Positions 24,230-32,507 of a stretch of 56,274 nucleotides of DNA are shown here, one piece after another. Every line of letters starts with the position of its first letter. The stretch's first letter is position 1. Origin of the DNA: Anoxynatronum sp033549305 (GTDB lineage: Bacteria; Bacillota; Clostridia; Peptostreptococcales; Tindalliaceae); assembly GCA_033549305.1 (NCBI GenBank), contig JAWSUV010000003.1, positions 1-56,274 of the forward strand, read 5' to 3'. The notes beneath the pieces were generated by a model. The model had not been told where the DNA came from. It searched no databases and was given only the letters and a program-made list of their open reading frames with translations. The position numbers and the translations under genes were made by a program.

Positions 24230-24976
24230 GTGAATAAAAAAGACAATGGACAGAAAGAGCATAAAATGGCCATGCTGATCGATGGAGATAACGCCCAGCC
24301 TTCACTGATCACGAAGATGCTTTCAGAAACCGGAAAATATGGATCTGTCACCATCAAGCGGATTTATGGCGACTGGACAACCCCCAACATGAAGAGCTGG
24401 AAGGACACCTTAAACAACTATGCCATCCAGCCCATTCAACAATTTCGCTATACGGTTGGTAAAAATGCCACCGACAGCGCTCTCATCATCGATGCCATGG
24501 ATATTCTGCACGGCGAATTGGTGGACGGCTTTTGCATCGTTTCCAGTGACAGTGATTATACCCGGCTCGCTACCCGGATCCGGGAGAACGGCACTTTTGT
24601 GATGGGCATTGGCGAACAAAAAACATCGAAGGCTTTTGTTAATGCCTGTGATGTCTTTATCTACACTGAAAATATTTCACCCAAGGAAACGAAACCGGCG
24701 GCAAATTCTTCTCCCGCTAAAAAGAAGGAAAAATCCAGGGAAACCATCTTGCTCGGACTTCTGAAGGAGGCTTTCGAGATGGTCGTCCAAGAAGACGGCT
24801 GGACTCATCTGGGCTCTCTTGGCAAGGCGCTGTTACAGCTGGATCCCGGGTTTGACCCCAGAACCTATGGATACCGGCAGTTATCCCAGTTAATTGAAGC
24901 TTTCTCCAATCATTATGAATTAAAGCGGTTGGATGAAGTTGGCCCCAGCAGTGTTTATGTTAAATTAAAAGAATAA
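24230..24976 (+). CDS. NYN-domain RNase-like protein with C-terminal OST-HTH/LOTUS domain
   Basis: The 248-residue protein starts at GTG, 10 nt after AAAGGAG. Residues 12-150 form a NYN (PIN-like) domain with the acidic residues of the metal site: L-I-D-G-D-N at the first strand, K-N-A-T-D-S-A-L, and V-S-S-D-S-D-Y-T. After a Lys/Ser-rich linker, residues 178-248 form an OST-HTH/LOTUS domain (L-G-S-L-G-K-A-L, F-x-P-R-x-Y-G-Y-R-x-L-S-Q-L-I). In known proteins LOTUS domains bind RNA, including G-quadruplexes, so an RNA-processing or silencing role is inferred. It follows the B12 regulator by 100 bp. Confidence 0.87.
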   Translation: MNKKDNGQKEHKMAMLIDGDNAQPSLITKMLSETGKYGSVTIKRIYGDWTTPNMKSWKDTLNNYAIQPIQQFRYTVGKNATDSALIIDAMDILHGELVDGFCIVSSDSDYTRLATRIRENGTFVMGIGEQKTSKAFVNACDVFIYTENISPKETKPAANSSPAKKKEKSRETILLGLLKEAFEMVVQEDGWTHLGSLGKALLQLDPGFDPRTYGYRQLSQLIEAFSNHYELKRLDEVGPSSVYVKLKE

Positions 24977-25028
24977 ATGGTCTGATCATGGCCTGCCTTC
25001 AGAGCCTGATCTACCTTTTTGAAAGATT

Positions 25029-25062
25029 AAAAAGAGGATCCTGTAAAAGGAATCCTCTTTTT
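25029..25062. terminator. Bidirectional terminator after the NYN-LOTUS gene
   Basis: AAAAAGAGGAT (25029-25039) pairs with ATCCTCTTTTT (25052-25062), extended inside by CCT/AGG with one bulge. It separates the converging NYN and P-loop genes. Confidence 0.85.
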
Positions 25063-25102
25063 CAGTGCCATAAGCCGGCTGTCATGCTCCGTTTAAATGG
25101 CT

Positions 25103-26443
25103 TTATTTATTGATATGTTCCTTCACAAACGCGTCAAGCACCGTACCCAGATTTGGAGTTCCCCGCTCACTCAGATCATAATAGACTCGGGTAAAAGGTT
25201 TTTTAATGTCGATGATTCGGCTCAGGTCAATGGGGGTCCCAATGATCACCGTATCACAGTCAGTCCCGTTAATCGTCGCTTCGAGATCGCGAAGCTGCTG
25301 CTCGCCGTACCCCATTGCCGGCAGCAAAGCACCAATGTTGGGATAGGACCTGAATGTATCTGCCAGTTTTCCGACTAAGTAGGGGCGCGGATCAACGATT
25401 TCTGATGCGTGTAAACGCTGTGCTGCAATGGTTCCGGCACCCAGTTTCATTTCTCCGTGTGTCAGGGTGGGGCCATCCTCCACCACCAGCACCCGCTGAT
25501 TCCGGATCAGATTCGGGTCATCCACGTTAATCACTGAATCCGCTTTTATAATCACAGCCCCGGGGTTGGTACGCCGAATGTTTTGTTCCACTTCAAGGAC
25601 CGCGGCCGGTTCTGCGCTGTCCACTTTGTTGATCACTGCAACATCTGCCGTTCTCAGATTCACTTCGCCCGGATAATAGGAAAGCTCATGGCCAGGCCGG
25701 TGAGGATCCAGCACTGTCACTGCCAGGTCAGGTACATAAAAGGGGAAATCATTGTTACCGCCATCCCACAAAATCACATCGCAGCCTTCCGGATCGTTTT
25801 CAGCTTCCTTAAGAATTGCCTCGTAATCCACCCCAGCGTAGATCACATTTCCCCGTATGACATGTGGTTCATATTCTTCCATTTCCTCGATAGTACAGTC
25901 GTGCCGACGAAAATCTTCCACAACAGCAAAACGTTGCACTCTCTGTGCAGCCAGGTTGCCGTATGGCATGGGGTGTCGAACAGCTATGACCTTTAATCCA
26001 CGGGCCATCAAGTCTTCAATGATTTTGCGTGCTGTCTGGCTTTTCCCACAGCCGGTTCGGATGGCACACACGGAAATCACCGGTTTGCTGCTTTTCAGCA
26101 TGGTGCTGCGCGGGCCCAGCAGCCTAAAATCCGCTCCTGCTGCATTCACCAACGCACTCACAGACATCACTGAGTGATAATGGACATCACTGTAGGAAAA
26201 GACGCACTCATCCACCTCCAGATCCCGAATTAATTCGTACAGCTTCTCCTGTGGAAAAATAGGGATTCCTTCAGGATACAGACTGCCTGCCAATTCAGAA
26301 GGATATCGGCGATTGTCAATATCAGGTATTTGAGCTGCAGTAAAGGCAACTACTTTGTAGTGTTCATTATCCCTGTAAACCGTATTAAAGTTGTGAAAAT
26401 CGCGGCCGGCAGCTCCAATAATAATCACGCGTTTTTGTTCCAC
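25103..26443 (-). CDS. P-loop protein of the cyclic 2,3-diphosphoglycerate synthetase-like family
   Basis: The 446-residue protein has an N-terminal Rossmann-like part (R-V-I-I-I-G-A-A-G-R-D-F-H-N-F), then a P-loop NTPase domain starting near residue 120 (C-A-I-R-T-G-C-G-K-S-Q-T-A-R), with W-D-G-G-N-N-D as Walker B-like and V-I-N-K-V-D as a GTPase-like motif. This is the family of archaeal cyclic 2,3-diphosphoglycerate synthetase. Bacterial members are usually called predicted GTPases and their product is not established. It starts at GTG after GGGAGG. A SigB-like promoter lies about 150 bp upstream. Confidence 0.8.
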   Translation of the reverse strand: MEQKRVIIIGAAGRDFHNFNTVYRDNEHYKVVAFTAAQIPDIDNRRYPSELAGSLYPEGIPIFPQEKLYELIRDLEVDECVFSYSDVHYHSVMSVSALVNAAGADFRLLGPRSTMLKSSKPVISVCAIRTGCGKSQTARKIIEDLMARGLKVIAVRHPMPYGNLAAQRVQRFAVVEDFRRHDCTIEEMEEYEPHVIRGNVIYAGVDYEAILKEAENDPEGCDVILWDGGNNDFPFYVPDLAVTVLDPHRPGHELSYYPGEVNLRTADVAVINKVDSAEPAAVLEVEQNIRRTNPGAVIIKADSVINVDDPNLIRNQRVLVVEDGPTLTHGEMKLGAGTIAAQRLHASEIVDPRPYLVGKLADTFRSYPNIGALLPAMGYGEQQLRDLEATINGTDCDTVIIGTPIDLSRIIDIKKPFTRVYYDLSERGTPNLGTVLDAFVKEHINK

Positions 26444-26592
26444 AGCATTGAGCCTCCCTCTGGTTCCTGAACGAGATGATGCCTGTCACACCAATTTCCA
26501 TACGTTACTGGTACAGATCACCTCCCTTTTGTGGCCGATTCATAATAAAACCTGACAGATGAGTGGATATGAATCCTTCTCTATGGTCTATT

Positions 26593-26617
26593 TTACCCCA
26601 GTTTAGGTTCATCACAC
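26593..26617 (-). promoter_or_regulatory. Possible SigB-like promoter for the cDPG-synthetase-like gene
   Basis: On the reverse strand GTGTGA (26617-26612), 13 nt, GGGTAA (26598-26593). Four of six -35 and five of six -10 bases match the SigB consensus. The interval 26444-26642 holds no gene. Confidence 0.35.
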
Positions 26618-26642
26618 ATCGATCAGACTCATTTGTTCGCAC

Positions 26643-26675
26643 AAAAGGCCCCCGAGCTGGGAACCTGGGAGCCTT
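26643..26675 (-). terminator. Terminator after the DUF1295-type gene
   Basis: On the reverse strand AAGGCTCCC (26675-26667) pairs with GGGGGCCTT (26653-26645), followed by TTTTG. Confidence 0.7.
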
Positions 26676-26707
26676 CCATTATTTCATATCAGCTGAATCA
26701 TATTCAG

Positions 26708-27496
26708 TTAGCTGCTTCCTTTCACGTTGTCTTTTGGAAACCAGGGAATAAACATACTGGTGCGGGCAGCATACGCTTCAAAATCCGGTCTGCCTTTATA
26801 TTTCTTTTCCAACATGGGAACGCCGGAAACAAAAACCAGCAGCCAGGTAATGGTCACAGGACCAATCAGGCCAACCCATCCCCATGGAACCGGCAGCGCC
26901 ATCAGCCACAATCCCCACCACATCGTCGCTTCTCCGAAATAGTTAGGATGACGGGTGTATTGCCAGAGTCCGCTTTGGATAATCTGCCCCCGATTGGCTG
27001 GATCTGCTTTAAAGTCTTTCAGCTGCCTGTCACCGACCGACTCGAAGTAAAAACCGATGAGCCACACCACAAGACCTGCCATTTCAAAAATGCCAAACCC
27101 CGGCTGTTCCGATACCTGGATGAGAAGAACCGGCGTTACCACTACGAGCATGAACAAACCCTGCAGCATAAACACCTGAAAAAAGGCGCGGGGTATCACC
27201 CATTTCCCCCATTCCTTACGCCAGTTGGCATAACGAAAATCCTCAGGTTTCCCCCAGTTTCTCTTCGCTATATGGTAAGCCAATCGCCCCCCCCAGATAG
27301 TGACCAGCATCAGGGCAATCGTGGCCCGTAGTGTGTAATGCCCTGCATTGACATAAGCAAACAGGGTGACCAAGACAAACCCCGGTCCCCACCCCATATC
27401 AACAATGGAATTATTTTTAATGGCTGTCGCTGCGATAAAAAAAACCATGAAATAGGCAAAAACTACCAGTGCTGACTGTAACAGAAGTGTTATCAT
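26708..27496 (-). CDS. DUF1295 / steroid-5-alpha-reductase-like membrane protein
   Basis: The 262-residue protein has about six hydrophobic helices. Its C-terminal half carries the pattern of the isoprenylcysteine methyltransferase / 5-alpha-reductase superfamily: S-G-L-W-Q-Y-T-R-H-P-N-Y-F-G-E and the later P-M-L-E-K-K-Y-x-x-R-P-D-F-x-x-Y. Members are membrane methyltransferases or reductases; the activity here is unknown. The ATG at 27496 follows GAGGGAAGG; an upstream in-frame ATG at 27532 lacks support. It follows the DAK2-DegV gene by 40 bp and is probably co-transcribed with it. Confidence 0.8.
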   Translation of the reverse strand: MITLLLQSALVVFAYFMVFFIAATAIKNNSIVDMGWGPGFVLVTLFAYVNAGHYTLRATIALMLVTIWGGRLAYHIAKRNWGKPEDFRYANWRKEWGKWVIPRAFFQVFMLQGLFMLVVVTPVLLIQVSEQPGFGIFEMAGLVVWLIGFYFESVGDRQLKDFKADPANRGQIIQSGLWQYTRHPNYFGEATMWWGLWLMALPVPWGWVGLIGPVTITWLLVFVSGVPMLEKKYKGRPDFEAYAARTSMFIPWFPKDNVKGSS

Positions 27497-27536
27497 TGAC
27501 CTTCCCTCTTTCTGAAACTTATATTTGCGCAATCAT

Positions 27537-29354
27537 TTACTGAAGTCTGAGCTCTTTCTTTTCACTCATATGTTGGACCAATGCAACGGCCACCGCACCG
27601 CGGCCCGCATTCAAGGCCACAATGGGAGATATTTCCGTGATGTAGGCTGGCGGTTTTCCAGTCATTTCTTCCAGAAGCCCGGCAAACTCTTCCGCCTTGT
27701 CAAAGGCATCCGCATGGACAACACAATATCTTTCCACCGCATTCTCACGATTCATCCTTGCAACAATTTCCATGATTTTTCGCGTATTGGCTGACCGGCT
27801 GAAAGCTTTTCCGAATGCAATCCCTTTTCCATCTTCATCCAGTGACACGATGGGTTTCAGATTCATCCATTTAGCCATTTTACCTTTCATGGGACTCACA
27901 CGCCCGCCGCGCACCATGTATTCAAATGTGGCCACGGATACAAAAATATGGGTCAATGGAATCCATTGTTTCACTAAATCGGTCACCTCATCCAGGGTTT
28001 TTCCTTCATGAATAGCTTCCGCCGCCTTCATGACCAACAGTCCTTCTGCCCCTGAATTTTTCTTTGTGTCAATCACATTGATGCGCTTTCCTTCCTGCTG
28101 CATCTCTTTTGCCGTCTGCTGAAAAGCCTGCCAGGTACCACTGTTTTGGGCCGAGACCGCAAGCATCAGAATGTCATCATATTGCTGCAGCAAAAATTCC
28201 AGCATTTCCCGCACTTTTTTAATGGTAGGCTGCGAGGAAGTCGGATATTCTTTCACTTCATCAAGAAAATCAAAAAGCATGGGGGTTGTGACGGTCACCT
28301 GATCGAGGAAGGGAGATCCCTCCACCATTACCTGCAAAGGAATTTGATAGATCTGGTATTGATCCTGAAATGCCTGGGGAATATCTGCAATCGAATCGGT
28401 CACCAGGGCTACCTTTGTTTTTTTACGAAACAGAGCATCCTGCTGGCGTACCATATCATCCACCTTTTGATCTGTGATCATGCCGTATTTCCTTAGTTTT
28501 ACAAACACTCTTTCCGGATAATCCGTATGAAAGTGAAAGCGGCACCGTGTTTCATTCCCAGCCACAATGACTGAGTCACCCTGCTGTATCAGGAATGATT
28601 TAATGGTGTTTAATGGCAGGTCTTCTCCTGTAATCATGCCCTCTGTGCAGAAGCGATGGGTTGTTTCATCCGGTGACAAAGCTTCCACCGGCAAGCTTTC
28701 CACTTCAGGCATCAACTGCCGTTCTAAAAACTGCCGGATATTGCCTGACTGGATCAGTTTAACAATCCCTTCAAGAAAATGAACAAATCCCTGGGCGCCG
28801 GAATCCACTACTTTTGATTTTCGAAGCACTTCCAGTTTTTCAGGTGTTCTTATCAGCGCTTCTCTGGCCTGCTCCAGAGAGCTGTTGAGAATCTCTACAA
28901 AATCATTGCTGCGTTTACCGGCTTCATGGAACGCCTCAGCCCAGGCTTTGATGATTGTCAGCATGGTGCCTTCCACCGGCTGGGCCATGGAATCGTATGC
29001 GTAAGGAACAGAGTTGACCAGGGTCTGTCCAAAGGACTGGGCTGTCATCACCTGGTGTTGGCGCACCTCAGCCGCAACCCCGTTAATAAACTGAGCCAGA
29101 ATAATGCCTGAATTTCCCCGGGCCCCCGCCAGAGAGGCGTCAGCGATCGACTTGAGCGTTTCATCCATGGCTGACGTGGGTTTCACCGTGGTTAATATGT
29201 GATTCAACGTGGATACCATGTTGCTTCCTGTATCTCCATCCGCTACCGGGAACACGTTTATTTCATTCAGATGCTTCCGCTGCTGTTTCACTTCCCTTGT
29301 GCCTGCCAGGAAAGCATAGTAAATGCGCTTTCCATTTATATAACGTATTTTCAT
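27537..29354 (-). CDS. DAK2-DegV fusion protein (fatty-acid kinase-like)
   Basis: The 605-residue protein joins two parts of the fatty-acid kinase system. Residues 1-200 are a DAK2/DhaL domain, with the ATP/metal site N-V-F-P-V-A-D-G-D-T-G-S-N-M, the A-R-G-N-S-G motif and D-S-G-A-Q-G. Residues about 290-600 are a DegV domain (V-T-D-S-I-A-D-I, then G-G-R-V-S-P-M). In Staphylococcus FakA (DAK2 type) phosphorylates fatty acid carried by FakB (DegV), so the fusion suggests kinase and carrier in one chain. The DegV loop reads S-A-Q-N-S-G-T-W where the usual S-S-x-L-S-G-T-Y would be. GGGGAGGTGAT precedes the ATG. Confidence 0.88.
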   Translation of the reverse strand: MKIRYINGKRIYYAFLAGTREVKQQRKHLNEINVFPVADGDTGSNMVSTLNHILTTVKPTSAMDETLKSIADASLAGARGNSGIILAQFINGVAAEVRQHQVMTAQSFGQTLVNSVPYAYDSMAQPVEGTMLTIIKAWAEAFHEAGKRSNDFVEILNSSLEQAREALIRTPEKLEVLRKSKVVDSGAQGFVHFLEGIVKLIQSGNIRQFLERQLMPEVESLPVEALSPDETTHRFCTEGMITGEDLPLNTIKSFLIQQGDSVIVAGNETRCRFHFHTDYPERVFVKLRKYGMITDQKVDDMVRQQDALFRKKTKVALVTDSIADIPQAFQDQYQIYQIPLQVMVEGSPFLDQVTVTTPMLFDFLDEVKEYPTSSQPTIKKVREMLEFLLQQYDDILMLAVSAQNSGTWQAFQQTAKEMQQEGKRINVIDTKKNSGAEGLLVMKAAEAIHEGKTLDEVTDLVKQWIPLTHIFVSVATFEYMVRGGRVSPMKGKMAKWMNLKPIVSLDEDGKGIAFGKAFSRSANTRKIMEIVARMNRENAVERYCVVHADAFDKAEEFAGLLEEMTGKPPAYITEISPIVALNAGRGAVAVALVQHMSEKKELRLQ

Positions 29355-29401
29355 TTTATCACCTCCCCGATTTTATCCCTTAGCATCTGTTCATCCATTT
29401 T

Positions 29402-29426
29402 CTACCCCGCTTTAGAATCATTCAAG
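29402..29426 (-). promoter_or_regulatory. Possible SigB-like promoter for the DAK2-DegV gene
   Basis: On the reverse strand CTTGAA (29426-29421), 13 nt, GGGTAG (29407-29402), about 50 nt before the start codon. Matches are four and five of six. Weak evidence on its own, but the spacing equals that of the other candidates. Confidence 0.3.
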
Positions 29427-29449
29427 CATTGAATTGAATTCAGATATTT

Positions 29450-29485
29450 AAAAGCCGCCAAGGCTGGTTATTGCCCTAAGGCGGC
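29450..29485 (-). terminator. Terminator after the M29 aminopeptidase gene
   Basis: GCCGCC (29454-29459) pairs with GGCGGC (29480-29485), with an inner GG/CC pair; on the reverse strand TTTTAAAT follows. Confidence 0.7.
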
Positions 29486-29522
29486 CTGGATATGTCTCTA
29501 ATCATTCAATCGTCATTTTGCA

Positions 29523-30758
29523 TTACCATTTAACAGAATAATTTCCGTTTTTAAAAACCGGCACATGCACCCCTGTGTGTGTGATCCCGGTAACATTCAA
29601 ATCATTCGTGCCTATCATAAAATCTTCATGCACCAGGGAATCATTGACGCCCGCGGCTTCCAGAGTTGATTTATCCATAGCGGCTCCATTTTTCAGGCAG
29701 ACGGGGTAGGCCTTTCCCAATGCCAGGTGGCAGGAAGCATTTTCATCAAAAAGGGTGTTGTAAAATAGAATGCCTGTATTGGAAATAGGTGAATCGAAGG
29801 GGACCAACGCTACCTCTCCAAGGTAAGCGGATCCTTCATCTGTTTCGATGAGTCCTTTTAAAGATTCATATCCTTTTTCTGCGGTAAAATCGATGATCTT
29901 TCCTTCCTGAAAAGTCATTGAAAAATTATCGATCAATGTACCATTGTATTGCAGCGGCATGGCACTGATGACACGGCCGTTCACTCCCATTTTGTGGGGC
30001 AGTGTGAACACTTCTTCCGTAGGCATATTGGCGATAAAATCCACCCCTTGCTGAGACACTTCAGCGCCGCCTGTCCATATATGTCCTTCCGGTAGTGTAA
30101 TGGTCAGATCAGTCCCCAGACTGTTCACAAAATGCAGTTGGTGAAACTGCTGCCCGTTGAGCCAGCGAATCGATTTCTCCAGGTTTTCCTTATGGGTTTT
30201 CCAGGCAGCCACCGGATCAGGGGTATCGACACGCACTGATGAAAGAATGGCATCCCAGAGAGCTTCCACAGCTGCTTCCTCCGGCAGTTCGGGAAAAACT
30301 TTAACGGCCCAGCTGACGGTTGGGACAGAAACGACATTCCATGTATTAAAATTGCTCATCAGCCGCTCCCGAAATGTTTTGTTGGCTTTATTGGCTGCTT
30401 TCTGTGCCCGCATGATGCGATCCGGTTCAACCTCTTTCATCAGATCCGGGTCTTCCGCTGCAATGCTGATAAAAGCGGTGCCGCCTTCAGAATAGGTCTG
30501 GTAAAACATTTTTTTCCATTCAGGGTATTCGTCAAAGATCTCAGAAGGTGCTTTGAGATACCGGATTTTCTTTGATAGTTCATCATTCCAGTCCACGACC
30601 ACCTCCCGGGCGCCATTTTCATAAGCGATTTCAGACAAACGCCGTGTAAAAGCGGCCCCTTCTATGGGAGAGGTGATCACCAGGGTTTGCCCCGGCTGCA
30701 GGTTAACACCTGCTTTAATAATTAAATTGGCATATTTCGTTAATCGTTCCTGGTTCAT
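29523..30758 (-). CDS. Aminopeptidase, family M29 (thermophilic aminopeptidase type)
   Basis: The 411-residue enzyme has the M29 pattern: A-N-L-I-I-K-A-G-V-N-L-Q-P-G-Q at the start, and in the C-terminal half the metal-site segments G-E-V-A-L-V, N-T-L-F-D-E-N-A-S-C-H-L-A-L-G-K-A-Y, and H-E-D-F-M-I-G. It releases N-terminal residues from peptides in the cytoplasm with a two-metal site. The ATG at 30758 follows AAGGAG with 6-nt spacing; an earlier in-frame ATG at 30815 would add 19 residues. Length is typical for the family. Confidence 0.9.
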   Translation of the reverse strand: MNQERLTKYANLIIKAGVNLQPGQTLVITSPIEGAAFTRRLSEIAYENGAREVVVDWNDELSKKIRYLKAPSEIFDEYPEWKKMFYQTYSEGGTAFISIAAEDPDLMKEVEPDRIMRAQKAANKANKTFRERLMSNFNTWNVVSVPTVSWAVKVFPELPEEAAVEALWDAILSSVRVDTPDPVAAWKTHKENLEKSIRWLNGQQFHQLHFVNSLGTDLTITLPEGHIWTGGAEVSQQGVDFIANMPTEEVFTLPHKMGVNGRVISAMPLQYNGTLIDNFSMTFQEGKIIDFTAEKGYESLKGLIETDEGSAYLGEVALVPFDSPISNTGILFYNTLFDENASCHLALGKAYPVCLKNGAAMDKSTLEAAGVNDSLVHEDFMIGTNDLNVTGITHTGVHVPVFKNGNYSVKW

Positions 30759-30876
30759 GGTTTTCTCCTTAATCATGAATTTAGGTGTATCATGGCCACC
30801 CATCAGCCTATCCACTTACATACCCGATCCAGTATGAATGGCAACAATTGTGTAAAAAATAACTTTGCCGTTGGGG

Positions 30877-30904
30877 TTGATTATCCTTCTGCTTCCATTA
30901 TAAT
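30877..30904 (+). promoter_or_regulatory. Sigma-A promoter for the heavy-metal fusion gene
   Basis: TTGATT (30877-30882), 16 nt, TATAAT (30899-30904), about 84 nt before the start at 30988. Confidence 0.6.
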
Positions 30905-30987
30905 GGATAGAAAGATATCGATTTGATATCAGCCGAATGTTGAAATGATTATTGATCAATGATCATCTTATGCCAGGAGGAAATGAC

Positions 30988-32421
30988 ATGAATCATGCAG
31001 TCAAAAAAGTAGACACGCTCACTCTTCAGGTGGATGACATGACCTGTTCCGGATGTGAGCGGATCATTCAGCAGACACTACTGAAACAAACCGGCGTTAT
31101 CCAGGTGCAGGCAGATTACGCCAATGGAACTGTCTCCGTTTCCTTTGAACCGCCGGCCACTCCCAAGGCTGTCCGGCTGGCTATTGAGAAGGCCGGTTAT
31201 CATGTTCGCGTGCAGGCATACGAACCGATGAAAGCAGCCGGCTGGAAAATACCGGAACCGGTCAAAACCTTCGGCAAATGGGCAGGCTTAGCCCTGGTGA
31301 CTGTGCTGGCTTATCGGCTGATTCAAACAGCGGACAGCATGGCTCTGCTGCCTGAAATCAGGGAAGAAATGAGCTACGGCATCCTGTTTGTGATCGGACT
31401 GTTAACCTCCCTGCATTGTGTGACCATGTGCGGTGGCATTGCCATGAGCCAGTGTATCGGTGCCGGCACTGCAGACTCTCTCTCCGGACGTCTGCGTCCC
31501 AGTCTCCTGTATAACAGCGGCCGGGTAGTATCCTACACCATCATCGGAGGAGCCATCGGAGCTCTCGGATCTGTGATCAGCATGACGCTTCGCTCCCAGG
31601 GACTGATCGTAATCATTGCAGGCATTTTTATGATTCTGATGGGATTGAATCTGCTGGGCCTTTTCCCTTTCATCAGAAAGATTCTGCCCCGTCTGCCAGC
31701 CGGTCTGGGAAATCGCCTGGCCAGCAAGCGTCAGGGGAAGGGACCCTTTGTTGTGGGCCTGATTAACGGATTCATGCCCTGCGGGCCCCTTCAAACAATG
31801 CAGCTGTATGCGCTGGGAACCGGCAGTTTCGCGGTTGGAGCCTTATCCATGTTTTTCTTCAGTCTGGGAACTGTCCCGCTCCTTTTTGCCCTGGGTGCGC
31901 TCAGTACGCTGGCGAGTCAACGGTTTAACCGTCGCATGCTGGCGGCCAGCGGCGTCCTGGTGATGTTGCTGGGAGCTGTGATGATTACCCGCGGTCTCAG
32001 TTTGACCGGTAATGCCGTTCCCACCCTCGCAGCCCCGTCCTATTCCAATGTTGCTGTGATTGAAGACGGACATCAGGTAGTGCAAATCCAGCTCGAACCC
32101 TATTATTACGAACCAATTGTGGTTCAGAAAGACATCCCTGTCATGTTCATTGTGCAGGCTGAACAGGAAAGTATTAATGGATGCAATAATGCCATCGTGA
32201 TCCCAGCCTTTGATGTCCGGAATAACATTGTCGCCGGCGACAATTATTTTGAGTTTACGCCAACAGAAACCGGGACGATTGCCTATTCCTGCTGGATGGG
32301 GATGATCCGGAGCAGTATTACTGTCGTGGATGACATCAACAGCCTGACACCCGGTGAACCTGTGGAAATACCAGGTGAATCCCTCACCGAACCGGCAGAT
32401 GACTGTTGCAGTGTTTCGTAA
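30988..32421 (+). CDS. HMA - SafE/DsbD-like membrane - cupredoxin fusion protein
   Basis: The 477-residue protein has three parts. Residues 10-75 form a heavy-metal-associated domain with the metal motif M-T-C-S-G-C. Residues about 125-345 form a membrane domain of the DsbD_2/SafE type, starting L-T-S-L-H-C-V-T-M-C-G-G and containing G-F-M-P-C-G-P-L-Q as the paired motif. Residues 365-455 form an extracellular cupredoxin-like domain (N-G-C-N-N, Y-S-C-W-M-G-M), ending in D-D-C-C. Such fusions occur in Firmicutes and are thought to handle copper or mercury, or transport reducing power. AGGAGG precedes the ATG. Confidence 0.88.
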   Translation: MNHAVKKVDTLTLQVDDMTCSGCERIIQQTLLKQTGVIQVQADYANGTVSVSFEPPATPKAVRLAIEKAGYHVRVQAYEPMKAAGWKIPEPVKTFGKWAGLALVTVLAYRLIQTADSMALLPEIREEMSYGILFVIGLLTSLHCVTMCGGIAMSQCIGAGTADSLSGRLRPSLLYNSGRVVSYTIIGGAIGALGSVISMTLRSQGLIVIIAGIFMILMGLNLLGLFPFIRKILPRLPAGLGNRLASKRQGKGPFVVGLINGFMPCGPLQTMQLYALGTGSFAVGALSMFFFSLGTVPLLFALGALSTLASQRFNRRMLAASGVLVMLLGAVMITRGLSLTGNAVPTLAAPSYSNVAVIEDGHQVVQIQLEPYYYEPIVVQKDIPVMFIVQAEQESINGCNNAIVIPAFDVRNNIVAGDNYFEFTPTETGTIAYSCWMGMIRSSITVVDDINSLTPGEPVEIPGESLTEPADDCCSVS

Positions 32422-32460
32422 AAGAAAACATCGAATCATCGACAATTTCACGTTCCAGAG

Positions 32461-32492
32461 CCTCCTGCCTTTGATCGGCAGGAGGTTCTTTT
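32461..32492 (+). terminator. Terminator after the heavy-metal fusion gene
   Basis: CCTCCTGCC (32461-32469) pairs with GGCAGGAGG (32477-32485), followed by TTCTTTTCT. It also separates this gene from the converging hutI. Confidence 0.85.
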
Positions 32493-32507
32493 CTCTGAAT
32501 GATGGTT

